This document shows positions 1-8,611 of a stretch of 64,000 nt of DNA, one piece after another. Source of the stretch: Paenibacillus rubinfantis (GTDB lineage: Bacteria > Bacillota > Bacilli > Paenibacillales > Paenibacillaceae); contig NZ_LN909066.1 in assembly GCF_001486505.1 (NCBI RefSeq), forward strand, positions 1,096,452 through 1,160,451, given 5' to 3'. Under the pieces are notes generated by a model. That model ran no database searches. It was not told where the DNA came from and saw only the letters and a list, made by a program, of their open reading frames with translations. Position 1 is the stretch's first letter; each line of letters starts with the position of its first letter. The translations under genes were made by a program, and so were the position numbers.

Positions 1-164
1 TTTTTCACGGCTTTGAACTTCTTCTCGCCGCCTTTTTTCACTTCGGCGCTGCCGGTGACGTCAAGGATTTTCCCGATCTTCTTCGTATCCTTCGCCCCAG
101 CTGCCGCCGGCACCAGCAGAGTTACTGCCAGCAACAGTGACAACGCGATCTTCATGAATTTCAA
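1..164 (-). CDS. FecR-like secreted protein, N-terminal part only
   Basis: Partial gene running off the left edge. The visible start is a signal peptide: a short basic N-terminus, a hydrophobic core (IALSLLLAVTLLVPAAAGA) and then KDTKKIGKILDVTGSAEV, which resembles the opening of FecR-type domains (family knowledge, low certainty). I prefer the TTG at 162-164, because GGAGGG lies 6-7 nt upstream and the TTG overlaps the TGA stop of the cyclase gene (TTGA). An in-frame ATG at 153-155 is the alternative. The overlap implies translational coupling with the CHASE2 cyclase. FecR-like proteins often accompany CHASE2 cyclases, but how they cooperate is not known from this sequence. Confidence 0.6.
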   Translation of the reverse strand, partial: MKFMKIALSLLLAVTLLVPAAAGAKDTKKIGKILDVTGSAEVKKGGEKKFKAVK

Positions 165-1939
165 AGCAAACCCTCCACTTCATACGCCACAATTTCCTGT
201 TCCTTGCCTTTAAGTTGATAAGAGCCGGGTTTCGAGACGGCCACTTTGCCTTCTACTTCGGCATAGGCGGTTTCGCTCAGCAAAATCCGTCCCGGTTCCG
301 CCCGGTTTTCCAACCTCGCCGCCGTGTTCACCGTGTCCCCAATAGCTGTGTAATCCATCCGCTTCCGCGAGCCGATGTTTCCGAATACCGCCGGTCCCGT
401 ATGGATTCCGATGCCAAACCGGATCTCGCGGCCCAGCCGGGCCTTCCACTTTGCTTCCAGCTCAGCGGCCCCCTTCTGAATCTCCATCGCCGCCTGTACG
501 GCTTTTAAGACATGATCCTCTTGCTCCAACGGCGCATTAAAAATCGCCATCACGGCATCCCCAATAAATTTGTCCAGTGTTCCTTCATAACGAAATACGC
601 AGTGCGCAGCCAAGTCCAGATACTCATTGATGACCGATACGATCTCCTCCGGCTCCGACGACTCGGATAAGGAGGTGAATCCACGGATATCGATGAACAT
701 CACCGTCAGGGTCCGGCGCACGCCTCCCAGCTTTAACCCTTCCTTACCTGCCGTTAGAATCTGATTAACCACTTGAGGTGCTACGTAACGTCCGAAAATC
801 TCCGTCACCCTTCGCCGCTCCGTCCATTCGTAAAAATAGCGAAGCAGCAACGCCGCAAAATAGAACGCACCCAAGAACAGCAGCGGATATCCGACGGGAA
901 CGAGAAGTCCCTGGTCATAAAGCCAATTCCCGCCGTAAAGTATCAAGCCGGCCAATACGGCAAGCATTATCAGCGAAAAGACCGGATGAATCAGGCGGAA
1001 AAATAAATAGGCGGCCGCACCCGCTGCAAGCAGCAGCAAGGCGTTCCATTGCCAGTCCACCGTTTTCTTAAAGTTGTTCTCCAATAGGGCTTGTACGATG
1101 TTAGCGTGAATCTCCACGCCGTACATGGGGGTATGATGATCCAGAGGAGTAGGGTAATTGTCTTGGAGGGAGGCCGTATAGGGCCCGATCATCACGATCT
1201 TGTCCGCAAAATAATCTGCGGGAATGTCTCCGCGCAACACGGAGGCATAGGAAAACATCTCATATTGTCCCGGAGTGCCTGTAAACGGGATCACGAACCG
1301 ACCAAACTCATCCACCGGCGGCGGTGTGGGTGTTCCTGGCCCTTCAGGGGAATCATCTTGCTGCAAATGTGCGGTATACAACCGGTTGATCTCCCACGCC
1401 AAATGGTGAACCAAACGTCCTTCATACTTAAAACGAAGCAAGGATCGGCGAACGATCTGATCCTGATCCGCCATGACATTAATATGACCGACGGCCGCGG
1501 CGGCTTTCCGTAATGCGCTGAAGGGATCGGCCAACGTCAAGGCCTCCACCGTCCCTCGTTCCTGTGAAGGGACAAAGGTCCCATAAGTCGGCAGGACAAC
1601 GTTACCGGCTTGCTGGACCGCCTCTACCCACGCCGCATCGTCGTCAGGCGACGAGGATGGTACCTGAAACGTCAAATCAAACGCAACAACGGCCGGCTCC
1701 CCGGTCGAAATTCGGTTCAGCAGCTCAGCATGGATGCTGCGCGGCCAGGGCCATTGCCCCAGCGCGTGGATACTCTCCTCATCAATCCCGATGAGGACGA
1801 TTCTTGAGTCAGCTAATCCTTGGTTTTGATATAGGCGGTCCTCTACCCAAAAATCCAGTTCGCTCGGATATCCCCGGTAAACCAGGAACAAGGCGATGCC
1901 GATCAGCACGCCCCAGACGGTAAATAATCTTCGCCTCAC
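161..1939 (-). CDS. CHASE2-domain class III adenylate cyclase
   Basis: A 592-residue membrane sensor predicted to make cAMP from ATP. An N-terminal membrane segment (about 7-22) is followed by an extracytoplasmic CHASE2 sensor domain (about 25-290), three membrane helices (about 298-368) and a C-terminal class III cyclase domain (about 400-590). The catalytic set is complete: metal-binding Asp417 (FIDIRG) and Asp461 (GDAVMA), purine-specifying Lys457 and Asp529 (MDYTAIGD), and transition-state Asn538 and Arg542. The Lys/Asp pair is the adenylate rather than guanylate signature (family knowledge). The GTG start has only a weak ribosome binding site. It lies downstream of a terminator that ends the HD-GYP gene and is coupled to the FecR-like gene. 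The effector is probably the Crp/Fnr protein 1.5 kb away (inference). Confidence 0.9.
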   Translation of the reverse strand: MRRRLFTVWGVLIGIALFLVYRGYPSELDFWVEDRLYQNQGLADSRIVLIGIDEESIHALGQWPWPRSIHAELLNRISTGEPAVVAFDLTFQVPSSSPDDDAAWVEAVQQAGNVVLPTYGTFVPSQERGTVEALTLADPFSALRKAAAAVGHINVMADQDQIVRRSLLRFKYEGRLVHHLAWEINRLYTAHLQQDDSPEGPGTPTPPPVDEFGRFVIPFTGTPGQYEMFSYASVLRGDIPADYFADKIVMIGPYTASLQDNYPTPLDHHTPMYGVEIHANIVQALLENNFKKTVDWQWNALLLLAAGAAAYLFFRLIHPVFSLIMLAVLAGLILYGGNWLYDQGLLVPVGYPLLFLGAFYFAALLLRYFYEWTERRRVTEIFGRYVAPQVVNQILTAGKEGLKLGGVRRTLTVMFIDIRGFTSLSESSEPEEIVSVINEYLDLAAHCVFRYEGTLDKFIGDAVMAIFNAPLEQEDHVLKAVQAAMEIQKGAAELEAKWKARLGREIRFGIGIHTGPAVFGNIGSRKRMDYTAIGDTVNTAARLENRAEPGRILLSETAYAEVEGKVAVSKPGSYQLKGKEQEIVAYEVEGLL

Positions 1940-2061
1940 ACGTTCACATCCCAGTGGGTTGTAATTATTCTAATTAAAGAATAACACAACTTTTGTCCTA
2001 GTCTCCGGTTTTTTTGGTTAAATTTTCTCCGAATTTCAAGCAAGGGCACCCCAGGAAACGA

Positions 2062-2093
2062 AGAAGCCAGCGAATTCGTTCTCGCTGGCTCCG
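2062..2093 (-). terminator. Intrinsic terminator after the HD-GYP gene
   Basis: The inverted repeat AGCCAGCGA / TCGCTGGCT with a short loop lies directly after the HD-GYP stop and is followed on the minus strand by CTTCTTCGTTTCC. It separates this gene from the cyclase gene. Confidence 0.7.
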
Positions 2094-2101
2094 TAATGCG
2101 T

Positions 2102-3256
2102 TTAGGAATGCAGCCCCTCACAGGAATGAAGCACGACGACATCCCGCTTCGTGGACAAGTCCAGCTCGTAGGGATAACGGACCCGAGTCCCATCCGCTTC
2201 CCGCAGGACGCGAACAACCGGGCGATGGGCGAAGCCGTTGGCATTGGAGGAAACCTCCGCAATTTGACCGTTGCTTAGCTTGATGCGTGTAGATACCGGA
2301 AACAAGGAAATATGCCTTACGAATTGCCTGACAAGCTCCGCGTCGAAATATCGGTCCCCAGCCCCGAACAGAAACTCGATCGCCTCGTTCTCCGTGTAGG
2401 CTTGCCGGTGGTAACGCGGGGAGGTCAAAGCGTCAAAGACGTCTGCCATCGCAACGATCTGCGCCATTTCGGGGATTTCTCCACCCGACATCCGGACCGG
2501 ATACCCGCTCCCATCATAACGTTCATGGTGTAGCAAAGCGCATTTAGCCGAATCGGTTGATACCCCGTCCAGCGACATCATGATCCGATAGCCTTCGATC
2601 GCATGGTTCTCCAACGTTTTCCGCTCTTCTCGGGATAACCTCCGGTTAGCGCGGATCAGGGATTGCGGCATACGGGTCATGCCGATATCAAACAAGAGTC
2701 CCCCCACTGTCAAATCCAGCAGCCTGGCATTGTCGAATTGGCGGGATACCCCCAGCATGGCGGACAGCTTTGCCACATTCAACGAATGGTTGAAGAGGCG
2801 CCGATCGCATTGCAGCATGAATGCCAGTTGGTCAACCAACTTGGTATGCGAGGAAATATCACAGATGATGCCGCGAAACAAACGCTTGAACCGATCCTCG
2901 ATCAGAGGGGCCGACAGTCGACCTTCGATTTTTTCCGGCAGCGTTAACGCCACTAATTCCTCCACAGCTTGCTTCCGGATCAACGGGTCCGGTGCCTCTG
3001 TGGTCCCTACGCCCTCTGCGGCTAAATCGGCAGCATCGACGGATCGCAAGTCGTAAGGTTTGTCCCAATGTCCGCCGCTCCCCTCCTTCGGAACCTCCCG
3101 TACAACCACCGAGGGAATGCCAAGCTCCTTCATTCGCTTAATGTAAGCCTCTGTAAACACCGTTCCTTCTTCCAGAATCGACAGTCCGGAACGGCTCAAA
3201 ATGGCCCTTCCGAGAACATCCCCAGGCTTTAATAACTCCACACGTACCGTTTTCAC
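2102..3256 (-). CDS. HD-GYP-type protein with a degenerate HD motif
   Basis: A soluble protein of about 384 residues. The N-terminal 60 residues (RVELLKPGDVLGRAIL, then ILEEGTVFTEAYIKRMKELG) match the usual lead-in of Gram-positive HD-GYP proteins. The HD-GYP domain follows, with the first ligand His (FNHSLNVAKL), a later ENHAIEGY His, and HHERYDGSGYP. The central motif, normally LLHDIGK, reads LLFDIGMTRMP, so the HD histidine is Phe and the Lys is Met. HD-GYP domains hydrolyse cyclic di-GMP. With a metal ligand missing, this copy may be inactive, altered in specificity, or a binding protein (inference). I chose the GTG at 3254-3256, which has GGGGG 7 nt upstream and gives the family N-terminus; an ATG at 3323-3325 has no ribosome binding site. 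Confidence 0.8.
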   Translation of the reverse strand: MKTVRVELLKPGDVLGRAILSRSGLSILEEGTVFTEAYIKRMKELGIPSVVVREVPKEGSGGHWDKPYDLRSVDAADLAAEGVGTTEAPDPLIRKQAVEELVALTLPEKIEGRLSAPLIEDRFKRLFRGIICDISSHTKLVDQLAFMLQCDRRLFNHSLNVAKLSAMLGVSRQFDNARLLDLTVGGLLFDIGMTRMPQSLIRANRRLSREERKTLENHAIEGYRIMMSLDGVSTDSAKCALLHHERYDGSGYPVRMSGGEIPEMAQIVAMADVFDALTSPRYHRQAYTENEAIEFLFGAGDRYFDAELVRQFVRHISLFPVSTRIKLSNGQIAEVSSNANGFAHRPVVRVLREADGTRVRYPYELDLSTKRDVVVLHSCEGLHS

Positions 3257-3370
3257 ACTCCAACCCCCTATATCTCTACCTTCTCCAATCCGAATTTTCG
3301 GAATGGAAGGAAACTGTCGAATCATCGCGAATTAATTCTTAGGGACTACTTTATCAGGATGAATTCCATT

Positions 3371-3394
3371 ATTTTGTAGCCCAAGCTACAAAAT
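3371..3394. promoter_or_regulatory. Perfect 10-bp inverted repeat, candidate operator
   Basis: ATTTTGTAGC and GCTACAAAAT are separated by CCAA. The repeat lies between the divergent HD-GYP and Crp/Fnr genes, about 100 bp before the Crp/Fnr start. Dyads of 22-24 bp are the usual size for Crp/Fnr sites, but the half-sites are not the classic TGTGA. Autoregulation is inferred only. Confidence 0.45.
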
Positions 3395-3497
3395 ATGAAA
3401 AAAGTCACTTTTTTTTCGTATTTCAACCCCCGAACCCCCGCTTTAAGGAGTGGGACTTTCGGTCCTACGCTATTTTTTGACCAAAGGAGGCAAGTTG

Positions 3498-4181
3498 ATG
3501 AACGATTTCGAATTGATCCGGCGTTTTCCCTATTTCGAGCATCTGGATCCCGTGGATCTGGCCAAAATGGCGCCGCTGTTCATCACCCGGGAATACGATA
3601 AAGGGACGACCCTTTTTCTGGAAGATGAGGAAGGGGATGAGCTGTATCTCATTCAATCCGGCCTCATCCACATCTACCGGAATGACGAGAACCGGGAAAT
3701 TATTTTGTCGGTGTTGAGTGAAGGGGACTTTTTCGGGGAAATGGCCCTCTTGGAGAGCGTTCAATTGCGATCCGCTTCAGCGCGAACGATAGAGAAATCA
3801 ATTTTGTATGTGCTGAAACGCCGGGATTTCATCGGCCTGCTGCAGCAAAACCCGTTGATTTCCCTGAAAATCCTGGAGACCACGCTCGGACGCCTGCGGA
3901 AGGCGAATGAGCTGATTATGGACCTAACGCTGCTGGACGCCCGGACGCGGATCGTACGGACGCTGCTGCGCTTGATGGATCAGCATGGCTCACCAAAGCC
4001 AGACGGCATCCTCATCGCCTTTAAGCTGACGCACCAACAGCTTGCCGACATGTCCGGTACCGTGCGCGAAACGGTGACCAAGGTGATGCTGGACCTGCAG
4101 TACAGCGAGCTGATCCAGGTCGACAAGAAGATGATCCTCGTCCTCGCGCCGGACAAGCTTAGGCAATCCGCCGGGATGTAG
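3498..4181 (+). CDS. Crp/Fnr family transcriptional regulator
   Basis: A 227-residue two-domain regulator. Residues 1-115 form a cyclic-nucleotide-binding beta barrel. It keeps the phosphate-binding-cassette layout GDFFGEMALL...RSASA with Glu81, Arg91 and Ser92, the positions that contact cAMP in Crp (family knowledge), so ligand binding is plausible. Residues about 150-215 form a winged helix with recognition region LTHQQLADMSGTVRETVTKV. No FNR-type cysteine cluster is seen. The ATG at 3498 follows AAAGGAGG with a 7-nt spacer; an upstream in-frame start lacks one. It is divergent from the HD-GYP gene and near a cAMP-forming cyclase, so cAMP is a reasonable but untested ligand. Confidence 0.85.
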   Translation: MNDFELIRRFPYFEHLDPVDLAKMAPLFITREYDKGTTLFLEDEEGDELYLIQSGLIHIYRNDENREIILSVLSEGDFFGEMALLESVQLRSASARTIEKSILYVLKRRDFIGLLQQNPLISLKILETTLGRLRKANELIMDLTLLDARTRIVRTLLRLMDQHGSPKPDGILIAFKLTHQQLADMSGTVRETVTKVMLDLQYSELIQVDKKMILVLAPDKLRQSAGM

Positions 4182-4225
4182 AACTAGCGGGATTGAAACC
4201 AAGAGTGTAACCCCTCCTCAGCACG

Positions 4226-4272
4226 CAAAAAAGAGCCGTAAGCCACGGAATTCCGCAGCTTCGGCTCTTTAA
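4226..4272. terminator. Bidirectional terminator between crp-like gene and tex
   Basis: A-rich sequence, stem AAGAGCCG...CGGCTCTT and a T run form a hairpin usable from both strands. It lies between the convergent Crp/Fnr and tex genes. Confidence 0.85.
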
Positions 4273-4283
4273 TTCGAACAAAC

Positions 4284-6518
4284 TTATTGGGCCTTGATCT
4301 CGGCAGGGCCTCGCATCGTCAAACCAACCCGGCCTTTCTTGACGTCCACGTTCAGTACCCAGACGGTGACGTTGTCGCCGACGGAGACGACGTCCATCGG
4401 ATGTTTGACGTACCCGTTACTCAGCTGGGAGATGTGTACCAGCCCGTCGTTCTTAATCCCGATATCAACAAAAGCGCCAAAATCGATCACATTACGCACG
4501 GTACCTTGCAGCTCCATACCTGGAACCAAATCCTCGATCTTCAGCACGTCGGTGCGGAAGATCGGCAGCGGCAGCTCCTCGCGCGGGTCACGCCCCGGGC
4601 GCTGCAGGCTCTCGAGAATGTCGCGCAGCGTCGGAACGCCCACCTCGAGGCGCGGCGCCAGTTCGCTTGGATCCAGGGCGGCTAGCTTCTCATTCAGCTC
4701 CTTGGAGCCCAACTGGTTCAAAGAGACGCCCAGCTCCGCAAACAATCGGGTCACTACGTCATAGGATTCCGGGTGAATCGGTGTCTTATCAAGCGGATGC
4801 TCGCCTCCGTTGATCCGCAGGAAGCCGACGCACTGCTCGAACGTTTTGGCGCCAAGCCGCGGCACCTTCTGCAGTTGCTTGCGGCTCTTGAAGCGTCCGT
4901 TCTCCTCGCGGAATTTGACGATGTTCTTCGCCGTGGTTGCGTTCACGCCGGACACGTAGGACAAGAGCGCCGGCGAAGCGGTGTTCACGTCCACGCCAAC
5001 GTGGTTGACGGCCGATTCCACGACGTTCTTCAAGCTTTCGTCAAGATGCTTCTGGGAGACATCGTGTTGATATTGTCCGACGCCAATCGCCTTCGGCTCG
5101 ATCTTGACCAGCTCCGCCAGCGGATCCTGGAGCCGCCGAGCGATGGAGGCCGCGCTCCGCTCCGCAACGTCCAGATCCGGAAATTCCTCCTGCGCCAGCT
5201 TGGAAGCCGAATACACGCTGGCTCCCGCCTCGTTGACGATCAGGTACGCCAGTTCGCGGTCCTTGCCTTTACGTTCCGCAATGACCTCGGCGACGAACTG
5301 CTCGGTCTCGCGCGAGGCGGTACCGTTGCCGATAACAATCAGCTCAACGCCGTACTTATCGATCAGCTCGTGGAACTTGGCCGCCGCTTCCCGCTTCTTA
5401 TTGTTGGGCGGCGTCGGGTAGGTGACCGCCACCTCCAGCAGCTTGCCGGTGTCGTCGACGACGGCCAGCTTGCAGCCGGTGCGGTAAGCCGGGTCAACGC
5501 CAAGCACGTTTTTGCCGCGAACCGGCGGCTGCAGCAGCAAGCTACGCAAATTGCCGGCGAAGATCGAAATCGCCTGGGTTTCGGCTTTTTCCGTTAGCTC
5601 CCCGCGCACCTCGCGCTCGATCGACGGGGCGATCAGGCGTTTATAGGCATCCTCGATCGCCGCGCGCAGCACGTCCTCCGTTGCGGAACGCCCGCGGATG
5701 ACTTGTCCGGCGATGTGGCGGCAGATCGCTTCGGCATCCACTTCCAGCGACACCTTTAGCACGTTCTCCCGCTCGCCGCGGTTCATGGCGAGGATGCGGT
5801 GGGACGGCATTTTTTTGGCCGCCTCGCGGTAGTTGTAATACATTTCGTAGACGGATTCCTCTTCCGGCGTCTTCGCTTCGGATACCATCATTCCGTGATC
5901 CATCGTATATTTACGGACCCAAGCCCGGGTAGTGGCCTCATCCGCCACCTGCTCGGCGACGATATCCATCGCTCCTTGCAGCGCCTCCTCGGCCGTTTCC
6001 ACGCCGCCTTCGATCCCGGCAGCCTGGGTGAACTTCGCCGCTTCCGCTAAAGGATCGCCTTGCTTCGGCTGCGACAATAACCATTCCGCCAGCGGCTCCA
6101 GCCCTTTCTCTTTGGCTACGCTCGCCCGGGTTTTCCGCTTCTGCCGGTAGGGCCGGTACAAGTCCTCCACTTCCTGCAGCTTAACCGCCTTCGCAATCGC
6201 GGCCGCCAGCTCGTCCGTCAGCTTGCCCTGCTCGTCGATGATCCTTACGACTTCCCGTTTCCGTTCCTCCAGGTTGCGGAGATATTGCGTCCGCTCTTCG
6301 ATGCTGCGAAGCTGGTTCTCATCCAGCTCCCCGGTCATTTCCTTCCGGTAACGAGCGATAAACGGAATTGTGTTGCCTTCGTCCAGCAGCCCAATCGTCG
6401 TTCGCACCTGCTTCAGCGATAGTCCCAACTCCTTGGCGATTTGGGCGATAATCAGCTCCTGCTCCCCCGCATCGGCCCCCCCTTGCACCGCTGTTCCGTT
6501 CGTCTCCGTTTGCGCCAT
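4284..6518 (-). CDS. tex: Tex family RNA-binding transcription accessory protein
   Basis: A 744-residue cytoplasmic nucleic-acid-binding protein of the Tex/Spt6-like family. In order: an N-terminal helical Tex region (LGLSLKQVRTTIGLLDEGNTI, then IPFIARYRKEMTGELDE near residues 50-68), a YqgF/RNase H-like domain (NVLGVDPAYRTGCKLAVVD), helix-hairpin-helix repeats (NTASPALLSYVSGVNATTAKNIV) and a C-terminal S1 domain (GMELQGTVRNVIDFGAFVDIG, ending about residue 735). Length is typical. The ATG follows AGAGGGA. It is transcribed alone, between a bidirectional terminator and the DUF4190 terminator. Tex is linked to transcription fidelity and virulence-gene expression in several bacteria; its exact role here cannot be read from the sequence. 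Confidence 0.97.
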   Translation of the reverse strand: MAQTETNGTAVQGGADAGEQELIIAQIAKELGLSLKQVRTTIGLLDEGNTIPFIARYRKEMTGELDENQLRSIEERTQYLRNLEERKREVVRIIDEQGKLTDELAAAIAKAVKLQEVEDLYRPYRQKRKTRASVAKEKGLEPLAEWLLSQPKQGDPLAEAAKFTQAAGIEGGVETAEEALQGAMDIVAEQVADEATTRAWVRKYTMDHGMMVSEAKTPEEESVYEMYYNYREAAKKMPSHRILAMNRGERENVLKVSLEVDAEAICRHIAGQVIRGRSATEDVLRAAIEDAYKRLIAPSIEREVRGELTEKAETQAISIFAGNLRSLLLQPPVRGKNVLGVDPAYRTGCKLAVVDDTGKLLEVAVTYPTPPNNKKREAAAKFHELIDKYGVELIVIGNGTASRETEQFVAEVIAERKGKDRELAYLIVNEAGASVYSASKLAQEEFPDLDVAERSAASIARRLQDPLAELVKIEPKAIGVGQYQHDVSQKHLDESLKNVVESAVNHVGVDVNTASPALLSYVSGVNATTAKNIVKFREENGRFKSRKQLQKVPRLGAKTFEQCVGFLRINGGEHPLDKTPIHPESYDVVTRLFAELGVSLNQLGSKELNEKLAALDPSELAPRLEVGVPTLRDILESLQRPGRDPREELPLPIFRTDVLKIEDLVPGMELQGTVRNVIDFGAFVDIGIKNDGLVHISQLSNGYVKHPMDVVSVGDNVTVWVLNVDVKKGRVGLTMRGPAEIKAQ

Positions 6519-6610
6519 GGCAGAATCCCTCTTTCATTCTAAAAATTGCGATTGTTTCTATTATCACAAACTTTGCGGACCTTTTCCAGCGGGTGTCATC
6601 GAAAACAAAG

Positions 6611-6639
6611 AAACACCGCGCACAGAGCAGCGGTGTTTA
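6611..6639 (-). terminator. Intrinsic terminator after the DUF4190 gene
   Basis: AAACACCGC and GCGGTGTTT form a 9-bp stem with a 10-nt loop, followed on the minus strand by TTTCTTTGTTTTC. Confidence 0.8.
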
Positions 6640-6651
6640 ATGCGTAATCGT

Positions 6652-7008
6652 TTAGAACGTGCTGTACGTGGAATCCCACATGGTCGCGTACATCAAAACA
6701 GCGATAATTGCGAACACGATGATGATACCATACAACACCGTACCCACAATGCCGCAAACGAGGCCGGCGACACTAAGTCCCTTGCCCTGCTCACCCGTAC
6801 GTTTGATCTCTTTGAACGACAAGCTGGAAAACACGATGGCGACGATCCCCAAAATAAATCCGACATACGGGATAACAATCGAGAGTATGCCCAGCACCAG
6901 CGAGGCGATCGATTTGCCGTTCGTTTTGGGCGGCGCCGGCGGTGCCGATGGCGGATATTGGTTGAACGTGGAATAAGAATAAGGCGTTTCAGACGGACGT
7001 TGATCCAT
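6652..7008 (-). CDS. DUF4190 domain membrane protein
   Basis: A 118-residue protein with a Pro/Tyr/Ser-rich cytoplasmic N-terminus (about 1-33) and two membrane segments (about 38-60 and 75-102). Between them is a short segment reading FKEIKRTGEQGKGLSVAG, the usual DUF4190 arrangement. Function unknown. The ATG at 7006-7008 is preceded by GGGGAGGA; upstream in-frame starts have none. Single-gene unit with its own terminator. Confidence 0.8.
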   Translation of the reverse strand: MDQRPSETPYSYSTFNQYPPSAPPAPPKTNGKSIASLVLGILSIVIPYVGFILGIVAIVFSSLSFKEIKRTGEQGKGLSVAGLVCGIVGTVLYGIIIVFAIIAVLMYATMWDSTYSTF

Positions 7009-7243
7009 GTAAAAAGGTTCCTCCCCGGAAAATGTTACATTTATTGTACTAGATCGTACGGGAAGTCGCCATGAATTATTTTTTCGCAACCCCCTAACTT
7101 GCCCTAATTCATTCAGAAAACTTTCAGCTAGACTTCAGGTTAGCCTCATCTTCATCCCTTACAATAGGCTCGACTTGTTGAGTGGAAAGTGCCGTACAAG
7201 CTCTGACGCTTGCTGGCGGATTACATAAGTTGGAGGGATTCCA

Positions 7244-8611
7244 TTGAAAAAGAAGTGGTTGTGGATCGGGATGGGTGCCGTGGTTATTATCGCCCTCGCT
7301 CTTCTCTTGATCTTGACGATTCCGAACAAGCCAAAGCAAGCTGCGACGCCCGTTCAGAATACGACGCGGGTCAGCAAAGGCGACATTACTGTCAGCGTCT
7401 CCGGCTCGGGCTCCATCGTCTCTACGGAAAGCGAAAGCGTCCGTACGAAAGATGAGGGCAAGGTCAGTGAAGTCCACGTCAAGGCCGGTGACGTTGTGAA
7501 GAAAGGCCAGGTGCTGCTTACGTTTGAAGGTACAGATAACTCCGATAACCTCAAATCGCAGCAATCCTCCTTGGAATCGCAAAAGCTGGACCTGTTGGAT
7601 TTGCAGGAGCAGTTTAAACGGCAGGTACAAGAGGGAGCCGACGAGCAAACGCTAAATGCAACCAAAAAGTCAATCACCAAACAGGAGCTGAACATCAGCA
7701 ACACCGAGACGGAGATAACCAAGCTGAAGGAGGACATGGTTCCGCCCGATCCATTAACCTCGCCCATCGACGGAACGGTTACCGCCGTTAACATCACCGC
7801 CGGCGAGCAGGCCAAAGGCGGTTCCGAGCTGTTCGTCATTAATGATTACCAGAAGCTAAGCGTCAAGATCCAGGTAGACGAGCTGGACATCCCCAGCGTT
7901 GAGGAAGGCATGAAATCAACCGTGCAGGTCGATGCGCTGCCGGATCAGACCTTTGAAGGCGTCGTCTCCGACATCGCCGACGAAGGGGTCGCCTCGGGCG
8001 GCGTATCGCTGTTTGACGTCACGATCGCGCTAAACGATTCCACCGGTGTACGGGTGGGCATGTCGGCGGAGGCGACGATCATCACCGAGGAGAAGCAGGA
8101 CGTCTTGACCCTGCCGATCGAGGCGGTTCAGCAGCGGGGCGGCCGGTACGTAGTCCTGCTGCCGGGCACCGGAAGCGGCGCAGCGAGCGAAGCGGGCGGG
8201 GCGGCAAGCGAAGCGGGCACGGGCAGCGCCGGGGCGGGCGACGCGCCAGGCACCGGCAGTGCGCCTAGTACCAGTGGCGGAGCCACCGGAGCCGCCAGGG
8301 GCAACGGCAGCTCCGGTGGCATGAGCGGACGCATGCAGGTCGTTGAAGTTGGCGCGCATAACGAAACGTTAATCGAAATCGTCAGCGGCTTAACCGAAGG
8401 TCAGGAGGTAGTGATCCCAACGGTCATCAGCACCTCCTCCGGCTCCGCTGCCCAACAGCAGCAGACGAGAATGCAGGGCGGATTTGGCGGAGGCAGCGGA
8501 TTTGGCGGCGGAGGCGGTGCTGGCACCAGCTTTGGCGGGGGCACTGCTCCTGGCGGAGGTGGAGCTGCCCCAACCGGCGGCGGTGGCTTCGGTGGCGGAG
8601 GTGGCAGATAA
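7244..8611 (+). CDS. HlyD/MacA-like membrane fusion protein (YknX type)
   Basis: A 455-residue adaptor of a tripartite-like ABC exporter. It has one N-terminal membrane anchor (about 5-26), a biotinyl-lipoyl-like half (GKVSEVHVKAGDVVKKGQVL), a coiled coil (about 105-165), the second lipoyl half (LTSPIDGTVTAVNITAGEQ) and a beta-barrel region. Two features are unusual: a linker of about 65 residues rich in Gly, Ser and Ala before the membrane-proximal domain, and a C-terminal tail of about 45 residues that is almost all Gly with Phe and Ala. The TTG start follows GGAGGG. Its stop overlaps the ATPase start by one base (TAATG). In Bacillus the related YknWXYZ system protects against the SdpC toxin; the substrate here is unknown. 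Confidence 0.88.
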   Translation: MKKKWLWIGMGAVVIIALALLLILTIPNKPKQAATPVQNTTRVSKGDITVSVSGSGSIVSTESESVRTKDEGKVSEVHVKAGDVVKKGQVLLTFEGTDNSDNLKSQQSSLESQKLDLLDLQEQFKRQVQEGADEQTLNATKKSITKQELNISNTETEITKLKEDMVPPDPLTSPIDGTVTAVNITAGEQAKGGSELFVINDYQKLSVKIQVDELDIPSVEEGMKSTVQVDALPDQTFEGVVSDIADEGVASGGVSLFDVTIALNDSTGVRVGMSAEATIITEEKQDVLTLPIEAVQQRGGRYVVLLPGTGSGAASEAGGAASEAGTGSAGAGDAPGTGSAPSTSGGATGAARGNGSSGGMSGRMQVVEVGAHNETLIEIVSGLTEGQEVVIPTVISTSSGSAAQQQQTRMQGGFGGGSGFGGGGGAGTSFGGGTAPGGGGAAPTGGGGFGGGGGR

